DNA of 64,000 bases, taken from assembly GCA_033398695.1 (NCBI GenBank), contig CM065814.1, positions 18,348,358 through 18,412,357 on the forward strand, written 5' to 3'. The translations under genes were made by a program, and so were the position numbers. Under the pieces are notes generated by a model. The model was not told the DNA's origin. It saw only the letters and a list, made by a program, of their open reading frames with translations, and made no database searches. The stretch's first letter is position 1; each line of letters begins with the position of its first letter. Shown here one piece after another: positions 46,878 through 58,126 of the stretch. This DNA is from Orobanche coerulescens (lineage: Eukaryota; Streptophyta; Magnoliopsida; Lamiales; Orobanchaceae).

Positions 46878-48184
46878 TGTGTTATCTATATGTATGGATT
46901 CCTCGTGAGATCAGCTTCGCAACGGTATATTATACGCTAAATTCCAAGGTGTATTGAGGGAGATATGGCTTCAGGACCACGGTCGCACTCAGACCGCATC
47001 AGGACCGCGGTCCGTATTTCGGACCGCACAGCAGCGAGCTCCAGCAAAATCGCCCAGACCGCGGTCCTTGACTGCAGCAGGGTATTGTTTCTGCGTTTTA
47101 GTCTCCTTTGAGAGGTATAAATACCCCCTTAACCCTATATCTAAGGGAGCCGATATATAATCTTATAAGCTCAGGTTTTATCACTTTTCTTGTATTCTAA
47201 ACATCTAGAGATACATTTGTGAGTGATTTTCATTCCTCGTACGAAGATTTTGTAAGTTTTTGAAGGAAGAACATCAAACCTTCCTCGGGCTTCGATTTTG
47301 TTTTCGCAAGGGAAGATTTCTACCATGTTTTATTCTATGATTTTTGCTATTATTGTTGAAATGATCATGAGTAGCTAATCTTATCATATGGGTGTTTAGA
47401 TTGAACCACACACATGTTATTGGTTGTTAGTTTTGATTGATTTTCAGGGTATGCATTTGGGATTATTTCTCTTTCTTTGTTCTTCATAATCTATCGGCGT
47501 TCTTGATGATATTTGTGCACGAATATTATTTAGATGCAAGAGAACTTATGATTTAGATCATCAAACCTTTTTCATAGTTGTTTTTATTGTCAAAATCAAG
47601 GGTTTTTGTCGGTGTTAGCCATCAAACGACCCGATAGAAGCGATTGTGTATGTTCTAAACCTTTTTACGTGATCTTTTAGCGAATTACCCCATCAAAGGT
47701 ATTTAGATAGTTGAGTGTTAGTAGGGATTCATCCCCATCAAAGGAGTTTCTCTTGTTTTCGAAAAGAACAATCGCGATTTTTAGAATTTGCCGCCATCAA
47801 ACTGGTTTTCTTTTAATTGTGAGCAATCGGTTATCCCAAACATTAAATTCTTTGAGTATCGAAACAAATGATTGATAATGTGTGTGTCGGTGATTCTAAA
47901 TTCCCATATCATTATCATAATTGCAATCTCTAGATAATCCAACCTTAAATTCCGTGTTCTTAATGCTTCGATTAATTTAATTTTCCACACTTGTTTTACG
48001 TACTTACATCTCAATCGAATCATTCACCGTGTTTTAATTTACTTTACTTTTGTTAATTCGACTATTTGCTAAACATAATCGAACTTCAAACCATTTCTAA
48101 CTCCTCGAGAGATCGACCTCGGAGTTACTTGCCACTTCCTACAAAAGCGATTCGTACACTTGCGAGTTTATAATTTGTTCATCA
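46878..48184 (+). repeat. Athila-like 5' LTR (left limit uncertain)
   Basis: The right end ATCA at 48184 is followed by AGTTTT and the PBS, as in Athila. The left limit (TGTGTTATC at 46878) is a guess. It carries the GGACCGCGGTCC module and a TATA box (TATAAATA at 47116). No gene lies in it. Confidence 0.6.
46974..47123 (+). promoter_or_regulatory. GGACCGCGGTCC module and TATA box (Athila LTR)
   Basis: Full or half palindromes are centred at 46979.5, 46996.5, 47007.5, 47026.5 and 47061.5, and TATAAATA starts at 47116. The stretch GGACCGCACAGC to AGACCGCGGTCC (35 bp between centres) aligns with an equal 35-bp arrangement at 53401.5-53436.5 in the internal copy. Confidence 0.7.
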
Positions 48185-48190
48185 AGTTTT

Positions 48191-48208
48191 TGGCACCATT
48201 TCCGGGAA
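48191..48208 (+). other. Primer-binding site, tRNA-Asp type
   Basis: TGGCACCATTTCCGGGAA is a mutated form of the Athila PBS, complementary to the 3' end of tRNA-Asp. It supports the Athila assignment and the LTR end. Confidence 0.82.
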
Positions 48209-48319
48209 GTTGGCGTTTAATTTTTGATCTTGTTTTAATAATAGTTGAATTGTTTTTCTTGATCATTTTTCCGTTTTCATTATTTTCGATAAAGTCTAAA
48301 AAATTTGCTCTAACTTCTT

Positions 48320-50291
48320 TTGTTTATGCTTGGTAGGAGATCGTTGGGAAACTCGATTCTTCCACCCATAGACGAAGTTCAAAGGATTAAAGCACCAAAA
48401 ACAATAGCCACATCATCAATGGCAAACGACGAGGAGAATCTGGATCTTGAAGAGCGACTTTTGATCCATGAAGAAAACCCTCGTCAACCGAGGCATGAGA
48501 ATGTTGCACAAAATTTAGATAAAGAAAACATTCGTCAACCAAGGTTTCCAAGATATGAGAATGTTGGGCGCAATCAAGGGATACCCGAAGCTCAGCAAGG
48601 AAGTACTTTTATCCGAGACAACCACTCGTTGGAGTGCAATATGGAGCGAACTATTATCCCGAGCCTCAATATGGGATGGAAGCAAACTACAATATGCCGC
48701 AACAACCTCCGGTTGAGCATATAATGCGGGACTATGCAAAGCCCGTGGTTACACCATCATCTCATGCATCCAATTAGCACCGGCAGCAAGGAACTACCAC
48801 ATCAGCGGATTTCACATCGAGCAATTGCCCTCATTTCACGGATTAGCACGTGAGGACCTGTTGTCATTCATCCGGGACTTCTATGTGGCGATTGACAACT
48901 TCCCATTAAATGGATTGAGCGAGGATCAACTAAGAATGAAGTGCTTCCCTTATACACTCAAGGATGGGGCGAAACAATGGTTGATGACTTTAGCACCGGG
49001 CTCACTAAGAACGTGGGATGAAGTTTATGATAAATTCATTACCAAGTACTTCTCTCATCCGAAGACTACACAATTGAGAGCCCAAATCTCAACATTTGTA
49101 CAACAAGACGGAGAGGCATTTCACAAAGCATGGGACCGATTCAAGATGCTCATCATTCAATGCCCACACCATCACCATCCGCTTCAACTAATTAATCAAT
49201 TCTTCTATGATGGGTTGACTCAATATTGCCAAGGTACGGTGGATAACGCAGCCGGTGGTTCGTTTTGGGGGTTAACGGAGAGATAAGCTTATGATGTGTA
49301 AGAAACATTGGGAGCTAATTCACAACAAAAAAGTGTACGTGTTCGTAGGGGAGTTGAGAACCAAGTAAGCGAGAAGGACGAGATGCAATATAAAATCGAT
49401 GAGTTAACAAGGGAACTAAGACAACTAAAGACTCAAAATAAATCTTCGAGCTCACGAGAGTGCGAAATTTGTGGGGGACCCGCACATGATGCTAATTCTT
49501 GCCCACATACTTTTCCAGAAGAACAAACCGAACAAGTGAATTTGGCTATGGGACAAAGCACGGGAAGGCCCGAGTGGGAGGAGAGGAGAAATAATTATGG
49601 CGAAAATGCAAGAAATGCACCTCTCCCGAACACTTATCATTTTGGGCTAAGAAACCATCCGAATTTCTCATAGAGAAACAACAACCCGATGCCATACAAC
49701 ACAAGCGCCCAAGCTCAATACAACGGAGAAAATCGATCCCAACAAACAACACAAAGTGAACCACCTCTACAACAAAGGAAATCTCTTGAGGAGAGTATTG
49801 CGGCATTCATTAAGGAAAGCAATAAAAGGTTCGAATCTTTAGAAGCTTCGGTGAAGAAAATGGAGATTCAAATTGGGCAACTTGCTATCGAGGCACGCAG
49901 ACAAGAAAAGGGTAAACTACCAAGTCAGCCCGAGCAAGCTCAAGCTATTACCACCCTCCGAAGTGGTAAAGTGATAAATAAAGCAATGATTTCCGAAGAG
50001 AGAGAGAGGGGTGGTGAGAAAGAATATGGGTCGGCAAATCAAGAAGAGAGAGTAGACGAAGCAACTTCGACTTCCAAGCTCCACAAATATGCTCAACCAT
50101 CTAAACCACCGGACCCTTTTCCGAGCCGACTTAGAAAAGCAAAGCAAGATGAGCAATTTTCCGAAATCTACGACATGCTTTCGAAGGTTCATGTCAACTT
50201 ACCTCTCTTGGATGTTGTGAAGAACATTCCCGCTTACAGAAAATTTTTCAAAGAGTTGACGTCCAACAAAATACGATATTTTGGGAACTAG
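48320..50291 (+). pseudogene. Athila-like gag, broken
   Basis: An N-terminal variable part is followed by the retrotransposon gag domain (LRMKCFPYTLKDGAKQWLM near 48930, TWDEVYDKFITKYF near 49012). A CCHC knuckle (CEICGGPAHDANSC near 49460-49502) comes next, then a coiled-coil-like segment (ESIAAFIKESNKRFESLEA near 49790) and the conserved Athila tail TLRSGK. It ends with SRLRKAKQDEQFSEIYDML near 50120-50175. Breaks lie near 48722, 49284 and 49672. The stop at 50289-50291 separates it from the protease in nearly the same frame. Confidence 0.9.
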
Positions 50292-50294
50292 AAA

Positions 50295-50987
50295 GTGATG
50301 CTCTACGAGGTAGAAGCAAGGAGTCAAAAAAAGGGTGATCTCGGAAGTTTTATGATCAACATCACTATGGGAGATAAGAAAGTTGCTCGTGGGATGCTCG
50401 ATTTGGGGGCAAGTGTGAATCTCATGCCATACTCGACTTATTTGAGGCTTGGACTCGGGGGAATCAAACCAACAAGAATGACTCTTCAAATGGCGGATAG
50501 GTCAGTGAATTACCCCAAGGGAATCATTGAAGACCTATTATTGCAAGTGGACAAGTTGGTGATTCCGGCTGATTTTGTTATCTTAGAGATGAGCGATTTC
50601 TCAACAAGCGAAAATGAAGGGACAATACTTCTAGGATGGCCATTCATGCGTACAACAAAAACAATCGTCGATGTTGATGAAGGAAAGGTCATCATGACCG
50701 TTTTGGGTGAAACAGTAGAAATCGACGTGTTCGGTTCATCTCCTATCCCTTCTAATATTTATGCTGCCCATGATTGTAATTTTATTGATTGCATTGATTC
50801 TTTGGTTGATGATACATATTTTCATGACGATGTAGGGGACACGTTGCATGATGTTCTAACCGTTGAGCATGATATGAGGCTGAATAATTTAGAAATTGAA
50901 GAATATGTTGCATTGTTAGATAATTCCAAACCATTTGATGAAGTTGACGATCTTAATATGCCTTTGGACCAAACGGCATTCTCGTAA
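50295..50987 (+). pseudogene. Athila-like aspartic protease and linker
   Basis: The 230-residue open frame holds ARGMLDLGASVNLMPYSTY near 50390-50445, where DLG is the Athila form of the catalytic D(T/S)G, and ILLGWPFM near 50625, the second conserved box. The C-terminal 90 residues are an acidic linker that in related elements precedes RT. RT does not follow on this strand; instead an inverted RT piece begins at about 51025. Confidence 0.88.
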
Positions 50988-51024
50988 AGGCAAAACTGCC
51001 AAAAGGGCAAGTAAAAGTGGCCTT

Positions 51025-51690
51025 CTATTGATCCTCCAGAGCAATGGGAATCTGATAGATACCTGAAAGACCATCTAGAAAACAGTAATAATCATGCCCA
51101 GCTAAACGTTCCAATATTTGAACAATGAAAAGGAGGGGAAAATGATCTTTTTTCATTACGGCATTTAATTTCCAATAATCAATGCACATTCTCCAACCGG
51201 TCACTGTTCTAGTGGGCACTAATTTATTTTTATCATTACGAACCACCGTTATTCTAGATTTATTAGGCACTACATGCACAGGACTAACCCACTTACTGTC
51301 GGATATCGTGTAGATGACTCCGACATCTAACAACTTCAAAACTTCCTTTTTAACTACATCTTGCATGTTCGGATTTAAATGCCTTTGGGCTTGCTTAACA
51401 GGTTTAACATTATCCTCAAGAATTATTTTATGCATGCACCTTACAGGACTTATCCCCTTGATATCAGAAATACTCCACCCAGTTGCTTCCTTTAATTTAG
51501 TCAAAACTTATACTAATTTGTTTTCTTGCAAAGGAGTTAATTCGGAAGAGACCATTACAGGGTAAGTGTCACTTTTGCCTAAGAAAATATATTTAAGATG
51601 TGCTCGAAGTTCTTTCAATTCAAGTTGGGGTGAGGTGATTTCAACGGGCTCCTCAAAATTTGGTTGGTTCGAAAGTAATTGTGCATACAG
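51025..51690 (-). pseudogene. Inverted Athila RT fingers segment
   Basis: Read on the minus strand this segment gives Athila-type sequence in its normal order: PQLELKELRAHLKYIFLG, SISDIKGISPVRCMHKIIL, VLKLLDVGVIYTISDSKWV, GWRMCIDYWKLNAV and RLAGHDYYCFLDGLSGI. These are the linker and RT fingers that should lie on the plus strand after the protease. The rest of RT, including the catalytic FVDD region, is absent. Protease upstream and RNase H downstream remain on the plus strand, so about 0.65 kb has been inverted with loss of the RT palm. One stop lies near 51507. Confidence 0.9.
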
Positions 51691-53340
51691 ATCACACCAC
51701 ATTGAACTATTTGTTAAAAGAATCCGATGCCAAGCCAAGATTGATTCGGTGGGTTCTTTTGTTGCAAGAATTTGATTTAGAGTTCAAAGATAAAAAGGGT
51801 TCGGAAAATGTAGTTGCCGACCATTTATCTAGATCAACCGAGGGAGATGATTTTAAGCTCGATAGCTCTTTGCTGATTGCTGAGACTTTCCCTGACGAAC
51901 AATTATTCAATGTGACTAAGACACCTTGGTATGCCGATATTGTTAATTATATTGTTAGTGGTGTTTTGCAGCCCGACTTGACTTTTCAAGGGAGGAAGAT
52001 GTTTATTTCCATGTGCAGGCATTACTTTTGGGACGAGCCCTACTTATTCAGGATGGGGCCCAATCAGATATTCCGATGTTGCATCCCGGAGGAAGAGCAC
52101 GAGAGCATCTTGTCATTTTGCCATGACTTGCACTGTTGGGGACATTTTAGCGCGAAGAAAACGGCGCACAAGGTCCTTCAATCGGGATTCTACTGGCCAA
52201 CATTATTTAAGGACGCTTATTCCTACTGCAAAGGTTGAGATCGTTGTCAACAAACGGGGAACAAGGGCAAAAGAAATGAGATGTCATTGACGAACAACCT
52301 AGTAGTGGAACTTTTCGATGTTTGGGGAGTCGATTTTATGGGTCCTTTTCCACCTTCCCTCGATTTTGAATATATTTTAGTTGTTGTGGATTACGTTTCT
52401 AAGTGGGTGGAAGCAATTCCAACCTGAACTAACGATGCTAACGTGGTTTGCAATTTTTTTAGGGATGTGATTTTCTGCAGGTTTGGGATGCCTAGAGCTG
52501 TGATTAGATAGAGGCACGCATTTTTGCAATAGACAACTTACATGGTTGCTTAACAAGCATAGCGTAATGCATAAGGTCGCAATGGCTTACCATCCATAAA
52601 CTTCCAGGCAAGTCAAAATGAGTAATAGACAGATAAAGGCAATACTCGAGAAGGCGGTGAAACCGACAAGGAAGGATTGGGCATTGAAGTTGAATGACGC
52701 TTTATGGGCATATCGCACAACCTACAAAACTCCGATTAGAATGAGCCTGTATCGCCTCATTTTTGGGAAAGCATGCCACCTACCTGTTGAGTTGGAACAC
52801 AAGGCGTATTGGGCGATCAAAGCGCTAAACTTAGATCAAGAAAAAGCGAGTGAAGAACGACTTCTACATTTAAATGAACTAGATGAGATGCGATATGAGG
52901 CGTACGAAAATGCTAGGCTCTACAAAGAATGGATGAAACGGTATCGCGACAAGCGTATCATTCACAAATCTCTCGAACCTGGGATGGATGTTTTGCTACA
53001 TAACTCTCGTCTTAAGCTCATGCCGGGAAAATTGGTGTCGCGATGGGGCGGACCGTTCAAAGTCGTTCATGTATGGCCATACGGAGCGGTAGAACTCCTT
53101 GATCCACGGAAGATTGCGCATTTTTAGGTAAACGGACATAGAGTGAAGTCGTACTTCAGACGAAGGGAGGAGATCAATGCGTTTGAGTGCATAGAAGTGC
53201 ATGATGTCAAAGATTTAGCAAGACGGGAAGAAGTCGAGCTAATGACTATAAAAAAATGCTGCTTGGGAGGCAACCCCAGGGAATTCGATTTATCATTTTT
53301 TTATCATTTCATGTTCATTATTAGTTTTTCAAAAAAATAA
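51660..53340 (+). pseudogene. Athila-like RNase H and integrase, broken
   Basis: RNase H starts in its middle ([19 protein letters not shown] near 51663) and ends [12 protein letters not shown] near 51800. The integrase zinc region ([10 protein letters not shown] and [15 protein letters not shown]) and core follow, with VDFMGPF near 52330. The second acidic residue lies in a damaged stretch near 52500, and VKMSNR near 52610 has Lys for the catalytic Glu. The C-terminal domain ([35 protein letters not shown]) runs to about 53127 and a decayed tail to LGGNPREF near 53270. Stops cluster at 52420-52600. Confidence 0.9.
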
Positions 53341-53374
53341 AAAAAATCAAAAAAATCAAAAAAAAAAATGGTTC

Positions 53375-53574
53375 AGACCGCGGTCCGAGAAATTCGGACC
53401 GCATGACAGCAAGCTGTGCGAAAATGCATCAGACCGTGGTCCATATTACTGAGACCACGGTCCCTATGTATGGGATGTGCCCAGTTATCCGCCGAAAATG
53501 TCCGGACCGTGGTCCCTTGCTTTTTTTTTTTTTAAAAAAAACAAAACCCTGCCCTGATGGTAAAAATACCACCG
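53375..53574 (+). promoter_or_regulatory. Internal copy of the Athila palindrome module
   Basis: Palindromes or halves are centred at 53380.5 and 53401.5 (21 bp apart), 53436.5 and 53457.5 (21 bp apart), and 53509.5. A TATA-like GGTAAAAATACC follows near 53560, comparable with GGTATAAATACC in the LTR. The module lies between integrase and the envelope-like ORF, so it could be a second promoter for that ORF (inference). Confidence 0.6.
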
Positions 53575-53740
53575 ACATTTCGCCTTCACTTAATTTCCCA
53601 CCCCCAAACTCTCATCCCTCCCATTCCCCCTCCACCTTGAATCCGATTCAAAATTAATATTTCATCATTTCTTCTTGTGATTTCGATTAGAAACTTGTAC
53701 ATTAACATCCATTTCATCATTAAATTGGAGCAAATCAAAG

Positions 53741-54162
53741 GTATGAATTCAAAGCTCAAGTTTTTTCTTCAATTTGGGGAATTTCTATGATACTGGAATT
53801 TTGTGCCTAGATCTTTGAATTAATGATTGGAAATAGTTTGAAAGTGCTTGAATATGATAATATTAGGAGTTGTGATTCATTTTTGAGAGGTTTTGTAATC
53901 TTAATTGTCCCTCCATAAGCTTAAAACTTTTATGCACGAAAGGTGTTCGATGAAATGTTTCTATGAACTAATCTCTCAAATATCTTGGTTGGTGCTACTT
54001 TTGCTAGTTCTTGGAATTTATTGATGATATATTGTCAATTCTTTGCACCAAACTAACGAGTTTTGCTACTTGATTGGATTTCTACATTTACGACAAACCT
54101 TCGGTTTGGGGGAGTGTTTTGAACTTCACAAAATTAGTAGCTTAACAACTATAATTTTACAG
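53741..54162 (+). other. Probable leader intron before envelope-like ORF
   Basis: AAAG|GTATGAATT at 53741 is a good 5' splice site and ATTTTACAG at 54154-54162 a good 3' site with a pyrimidine-rich approach. The ATG of the envelope-like ORF (54168) lies 5 bp after it. The intron is AT-rich. Splicing is inferred from sequence only. Confidence 0.5.
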
Positions 54163-54167
54163 GAAAA

Positions 54168-55324
54168 ATGACTAAGAAAATGGAACCACGAAACGTCCTC
54201 GGACTGGAGGCGATGTCGAAAAAGACCAAGGTTCGAGCCATGGACAGGAACAACAAGAACACGATGCTATTCTTGCTCAATTAAATGCAGTGGACAGAAA
54301 ATATTTCCCTGAGTTGAGCAAGATGAGAATCTTCCCAGAAAAGGGCGTGCAGAGTGCTCTTGCGGGGCCTTTCCCCGTTGTCTGGCATTTGTTAAAATGC
54401 ATAAATTGGGAGGGGGTTTTCAAAGGTGATCGGGAATGTGACCTATCAGTGGTTCGTTAATTTTACGCAATCGTGGCTCCGACACCCGATGGGAGTCTCG
54501 AGGGGAAAGTACAGGGGAAACAAGTGCTAATCTCGCCGGAAGTGCTTAATGAAAAGCTGGGGTTCCGAGCACCACCCCGTCATAGCGAGGACTTCATTGA
54601 TGAATACTCTGAATTCACCGCCTGCCCCGACATCTTGCAAACTTTACAAAATCATTTTGTCCAGCCGGGAGTTATGTTACATCGAGCGGGCCAGCACACT
54701 CAAATCCTCTCTACCGAAGCCAAAATGTTATATCATATTATCTGCAACATCCTTCTGCCGACTCAGGCCCCACGCCGAATTATTCTTAACCGCCTTGCTT
54801 TGGTTTACTCGATCATGGAGGATCACACGATCAATGTTGGGGCTTTAATTTACAAGCAGCTGGAAGAAATGGCCAAAACAAACACCTTGAAGACCATCTT
54901 CTTCCCCATGATGATTACGTTCATGTGCTGTCATGTTGGGGTCAATATCGAGGACTCCAATCTTTCAAAATTGAATGTCTACAAGGTCATTGATCTCCTC
55001 AAGATCCACAAATACGATGGCCCAAACAGGGGGCAAAATGAGGATGAAGATCAACAGGAATATGAGCATATGCACGAAGTGGGTGGCCCAAATCCTCAAG
55101 ATGAGTCAGAAGCGCATTCCGAGATACCTACCGCCGACCTACATGCATTCATGAATGAGGTGTGCAGCTCCATGGCCACCATGCAAACCTACCAAGAGGA
55201 GACAAGAGTGATGCAAATGGCATCTTTGACGGAATTGCGTGTTGAGCAACGAGCGTACTTTGATGGCCTACGCAATGAGCAACAACTCTTCTTTGATGAA
55301 TTCCGAGGCGAGTGGCTAAATTGA
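54168..55324 (+). pseudogene. Athila envelope-like ORF, broken
   Basis: The ORF begins MTKKMEPRNVLGLEAM at 54168. It loses frame near 54284, has a stop near 54458 and is then open for 283 residues to 55324. Visible features are VQGKQVLISPEVL (residues 13-25 of the long frame), a helical core ending YSIMEDHTINVGALIYKQL (residues 112-130), an acidic middle part and a Gln/Glu-rich, probably coiled-coil C terminus (RVEQRAYFDGLRNEQQLFF). I see no signal peptide or membrane segment, so 'envelope' describes its position only. It resembles the plant 'putative plant transposon protein' family (from memory, Pfam PF20167). Confidence 0.72.
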
Positions 55325-56064
55325 CAAGAGCAAATATCCCAAATCAAGCAACACCAAAAAAATTGGCACGGATCCCAGCAGTTCCCCTCCGCAAGGGGAT
55401 TGACCACTTTCTTCAAACGGTACTTTCTTTCCATATCTTTTAGTGTTGTTCTATTTTCGGTATTTTTTTCTTTCTTTATTGTGTTCTAGCATTTTTCCCA
55501 ACTTATCTCTTTTTGCTTGGGGACAAGTAAAGGTCTAGGTTCGGGGGGTGCAACTTCTTCTATTTTTATTTGTTTTTAGTTATGCGTGATTTTTATTTCT
55601 TTTCTTTATTTTTTTTCTTGCGTGATGTCGTAGTTGGATTGTAATATCCTTTTTAACTGTTGGGTATATGGATGATTAGTCGTGTTTGTACTTGACTCGT
55701 GTAGTTTTATAAATCTAATTGATTGTTTGGCCTTGCATGTGAATGTATAGTTTTGGTTACTTGACTTGATGTGTAAGGAATGAGTGTGGTAGTCCAAAAG
55801 CCGTGAGTTCTTGTGCCTAATTGAACCATTCACTTTTAGCGGTAAAATTCCTTCATGTGTGATTTCTCTTCTTATGGTTTATATTCTTTAGAACTTGCAT
55901 GATTCTGTCGGATGATGTGTTGATATTTATATACACGAGAAATGATTAGGGCTGCCCATTTCTTGTCTTGAACCTACTTATCTAAAAATACCCACCATTT
56001 CATATCAATATCATTTTCTAGCCCCGTTGAGCCTTTAGCCGTAATTTTGTTCAAAAAAACCGCA
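55325..56064 (+). other. Athila 3' untranslated region with purine-rich tract
   Basis: GCTTGGGGACAAGTAAAGG and TTCGGGGGGTG (55515-55551) are the typical sequences after the last Athila ORF. The LTR expected after this region is missing; at about 56064 the sequence changes to minus-strand Tat-like coding DNA. Confidence 0.6.
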
Positions 56065-57976
56065 TCTTATAGCTCCATATTCAAAAGCCATAACTTACCC
56101 AAGTATTATAAGAAGATGTTGCCTTGACCACCATAAAATTTACCATTTGAGTCGCTTGTCGAGGCTCTTCTCCAAGAGTCACTGGTAACTGTATAGTTCC
56201 TTCTATCTTTGTCTCCCCTCCACTAAATCCAAAGATTGGTATGGTAGAAGGAGTTAACTGACTATCTTCATATCCAATTTGGGTGAACACATTATGAAAA
56301 AGGATATCCACTTAGGCTCCATCATCAATAAGAACTCTCTTCACATAATTATTTCCAATAACCGGCATGATGACCAATGGATAATCGTGTGGAGACTTGA
56401 CTCCCTCCAAGTCAGTATCATCAAAACTGATTGCCTGCTCTGTTCTAGCCCTCTTAGGGGGCTCTCCCCCAACATGCATCACTTCTCTCACATATGCCTT
56501 ATAAGCTGATCGAGATGAGCCACTTGCTGTTAAAACTCATGATATAGTGTTAATTACTGCCCCTCGGGGATGAGGGACTCTATCGTTCCTTGACTCGTCT
56601 CTCTCCATTCTATCTCTGTCTGGACCATCCTGGACGTTTTCCTGACGCACATACTTATTCAATCGTCCCCTTTTAATGAGGAACTCAATCTCATCTTTCA
56701 GTTGCCTATAATTATCAGTATCATGACCATAATCTTTGTGAAATGACAGTAAAAATTCTTATTTCTCTTACTAGGATCAGTTCTCATCTCCTTGGGCCAT
56801 CGTAAATATCCCTCCTTTTCAATTTCCATCAAAATCTGACTTCTGGGAGTGTTAAGCTTTGAATACTATGCGAACCATGGTCCATTCTTTTTAGGGGTCG
56901 AATCATCAGTCTTCGGACGTTTATCCTCGTCAAAATCTCTGTCACCCTTTATTTTTCTCCCATCCTCTCGACTCATTGCCCTCTTCAAGATCTCTTCAGC
57001 CTTAATATATTTGCCTGCCCTATCCTGGATATCATTCATTGTTTCAGGGGCATTCTTGGTTAGAGACCTCTTAAAGAACTCATCTTTCGTACCTTACTGT
57101 AGGGCTATCATGGCCACTTTCTGGTCCAGATCAGGGACTTTTAATGCTTCCTTTGTGAAACGATCTATAAAACTTCTAAGACTTTAATTTTTCCCCTGTT
57201 GGAGATTCATCAATGATGCAGAACTCTTCTCATGTGTTCTTCCACTTATAAATTATCCAATGAAGGCTCGACTAAGCTCTTTGAAGGATCCTATTGAGTT
57301 TGGAGGTAAGCGACTATACCAGCGTTAAGCCATACCTCTCAAGGTCTGAGGGAATGCCCTACACGTGATTGCATCCGTGACAGGTTGCAATAACAATGCA
57401 TTAGAGAAAGTACGAATGTGATTTGCAGGGTCTCTTATTCCTTCATACGTCTTGATAGTGGCCATTTTAAACTTCTTAGAGATATAAGCCTCCATGATAT
57501 CATCAGTGAATGGGGGTGTCGGGTCATCTGGATCTCCTAGGGGTAGAAAATTGATAGGCTCAACCTTTATTTCCATGTTCGGTTAAAGGATATATTTCCT
57601 TCTTCGCATCTCTTCTTGTATAGTAGCTGTTGAAAGTTCAGCAAGAGGGTTATTGTGTTGCGGCCTCCTTAGGAGTTCCTCATGTCCATTATCCAACTTC
57701 CCTTTTATATTCTAGTTGTGTTTCAAGTTCATCAGCCTGTCTCCTATAAGTCAGAATTTGAGCTTCCCTTTCTTGACGACGCCTTAGAGCCTCCTCTATT
57801 TGGACATCATGCCTTGGTATCTGGACGAGAGTTTGGATGTTGATCATTGGCCTTTTCTCAGCACGTCTTCTTCTTCTAGGATTCTCATCCCCTACAGACT
57901 TTTCTCTATCTTCTACGTCATAGGGTCCTGAATAGTCTGGTTCCAACCCTCTTACATAACCAGGATCTGAATAGTA
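56065..57976 (-). pseudogene. Tat-like Ty3 gag and protease fragment
   Basis: On the minus strand an Arg-rich leader (57850-57970) is followed by gag sequence FKMATIKTYEGIRDPANHI near 57460 and CRAFPQTLRGMA near 57330, then RWYSRLPPNSIGSFKEL. The protease region lies near 56310 (VDILFHNVFTQIGYEDSQL, PIFGFSGGETKIEGTIQLP). These are typical of non-chromoviral, Tat-like plant Ty3 elements; the lineage is tentative. Multiple stops and frameshifts occur. The fragment ends abruptly at both sides: an LTR fragment abuts gag at 57976 and Athila sequence lies below 56065. Confidence 0.8.
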
Positions 57977-58117
57977 TTGGACTCTTAAATTATGTAGGAG
58001 TCTTGTACTTCCAGAATCCTCTAAGGACTTGGGCCTTCAATTATTTTCTTCTAGATAAATAAGTATTAGATATTTATTTATTTATTTATTATTGAGCTCC
58101 ATAGCCTGGTCCACTAC
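57977..58117 (-). repeat. LTR fragment interrupted by Sirevirus
   Basis: This piece matches 35541-35655 closely. The match ends at CCACTA (58117), where the Sirevirus-like element starts. At the other side it joins directly to gag coding sequence, so a deletion has removed the leader between them. Confidence 0.7.
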
Positions 58118-58126
58118 AGAGGTTAT

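Larger units (their letters stand above)
46878..56064 (+). mobile_element. Athila-like Ty3 element, 3' end missing
   Basis: The order is LTR, tRNA-Asp-type PBS (48191), gag, protease, RT (inverted and cut), RNase H, integrase, then an envelope-like ORF and a 3' purine-rich stretch. This is the Athila plan. The 5' limit is approximate because no second LTR is present to compare: the 3' end is lost at about 56064, where minus-strand Tat-like gag begins. Coding regions are moderately decayed. The internal region near 53375-53575 repeats the palindrome module of the LTR. Confidence 0.85.

Noticed and set aside
53335..53540. A-rich and T-rich runs as a retrogene poly(A) tail
   Set aside because: They lie between Athila integrase and the envelope-like ORF, with no insertion boundary or target duplication.
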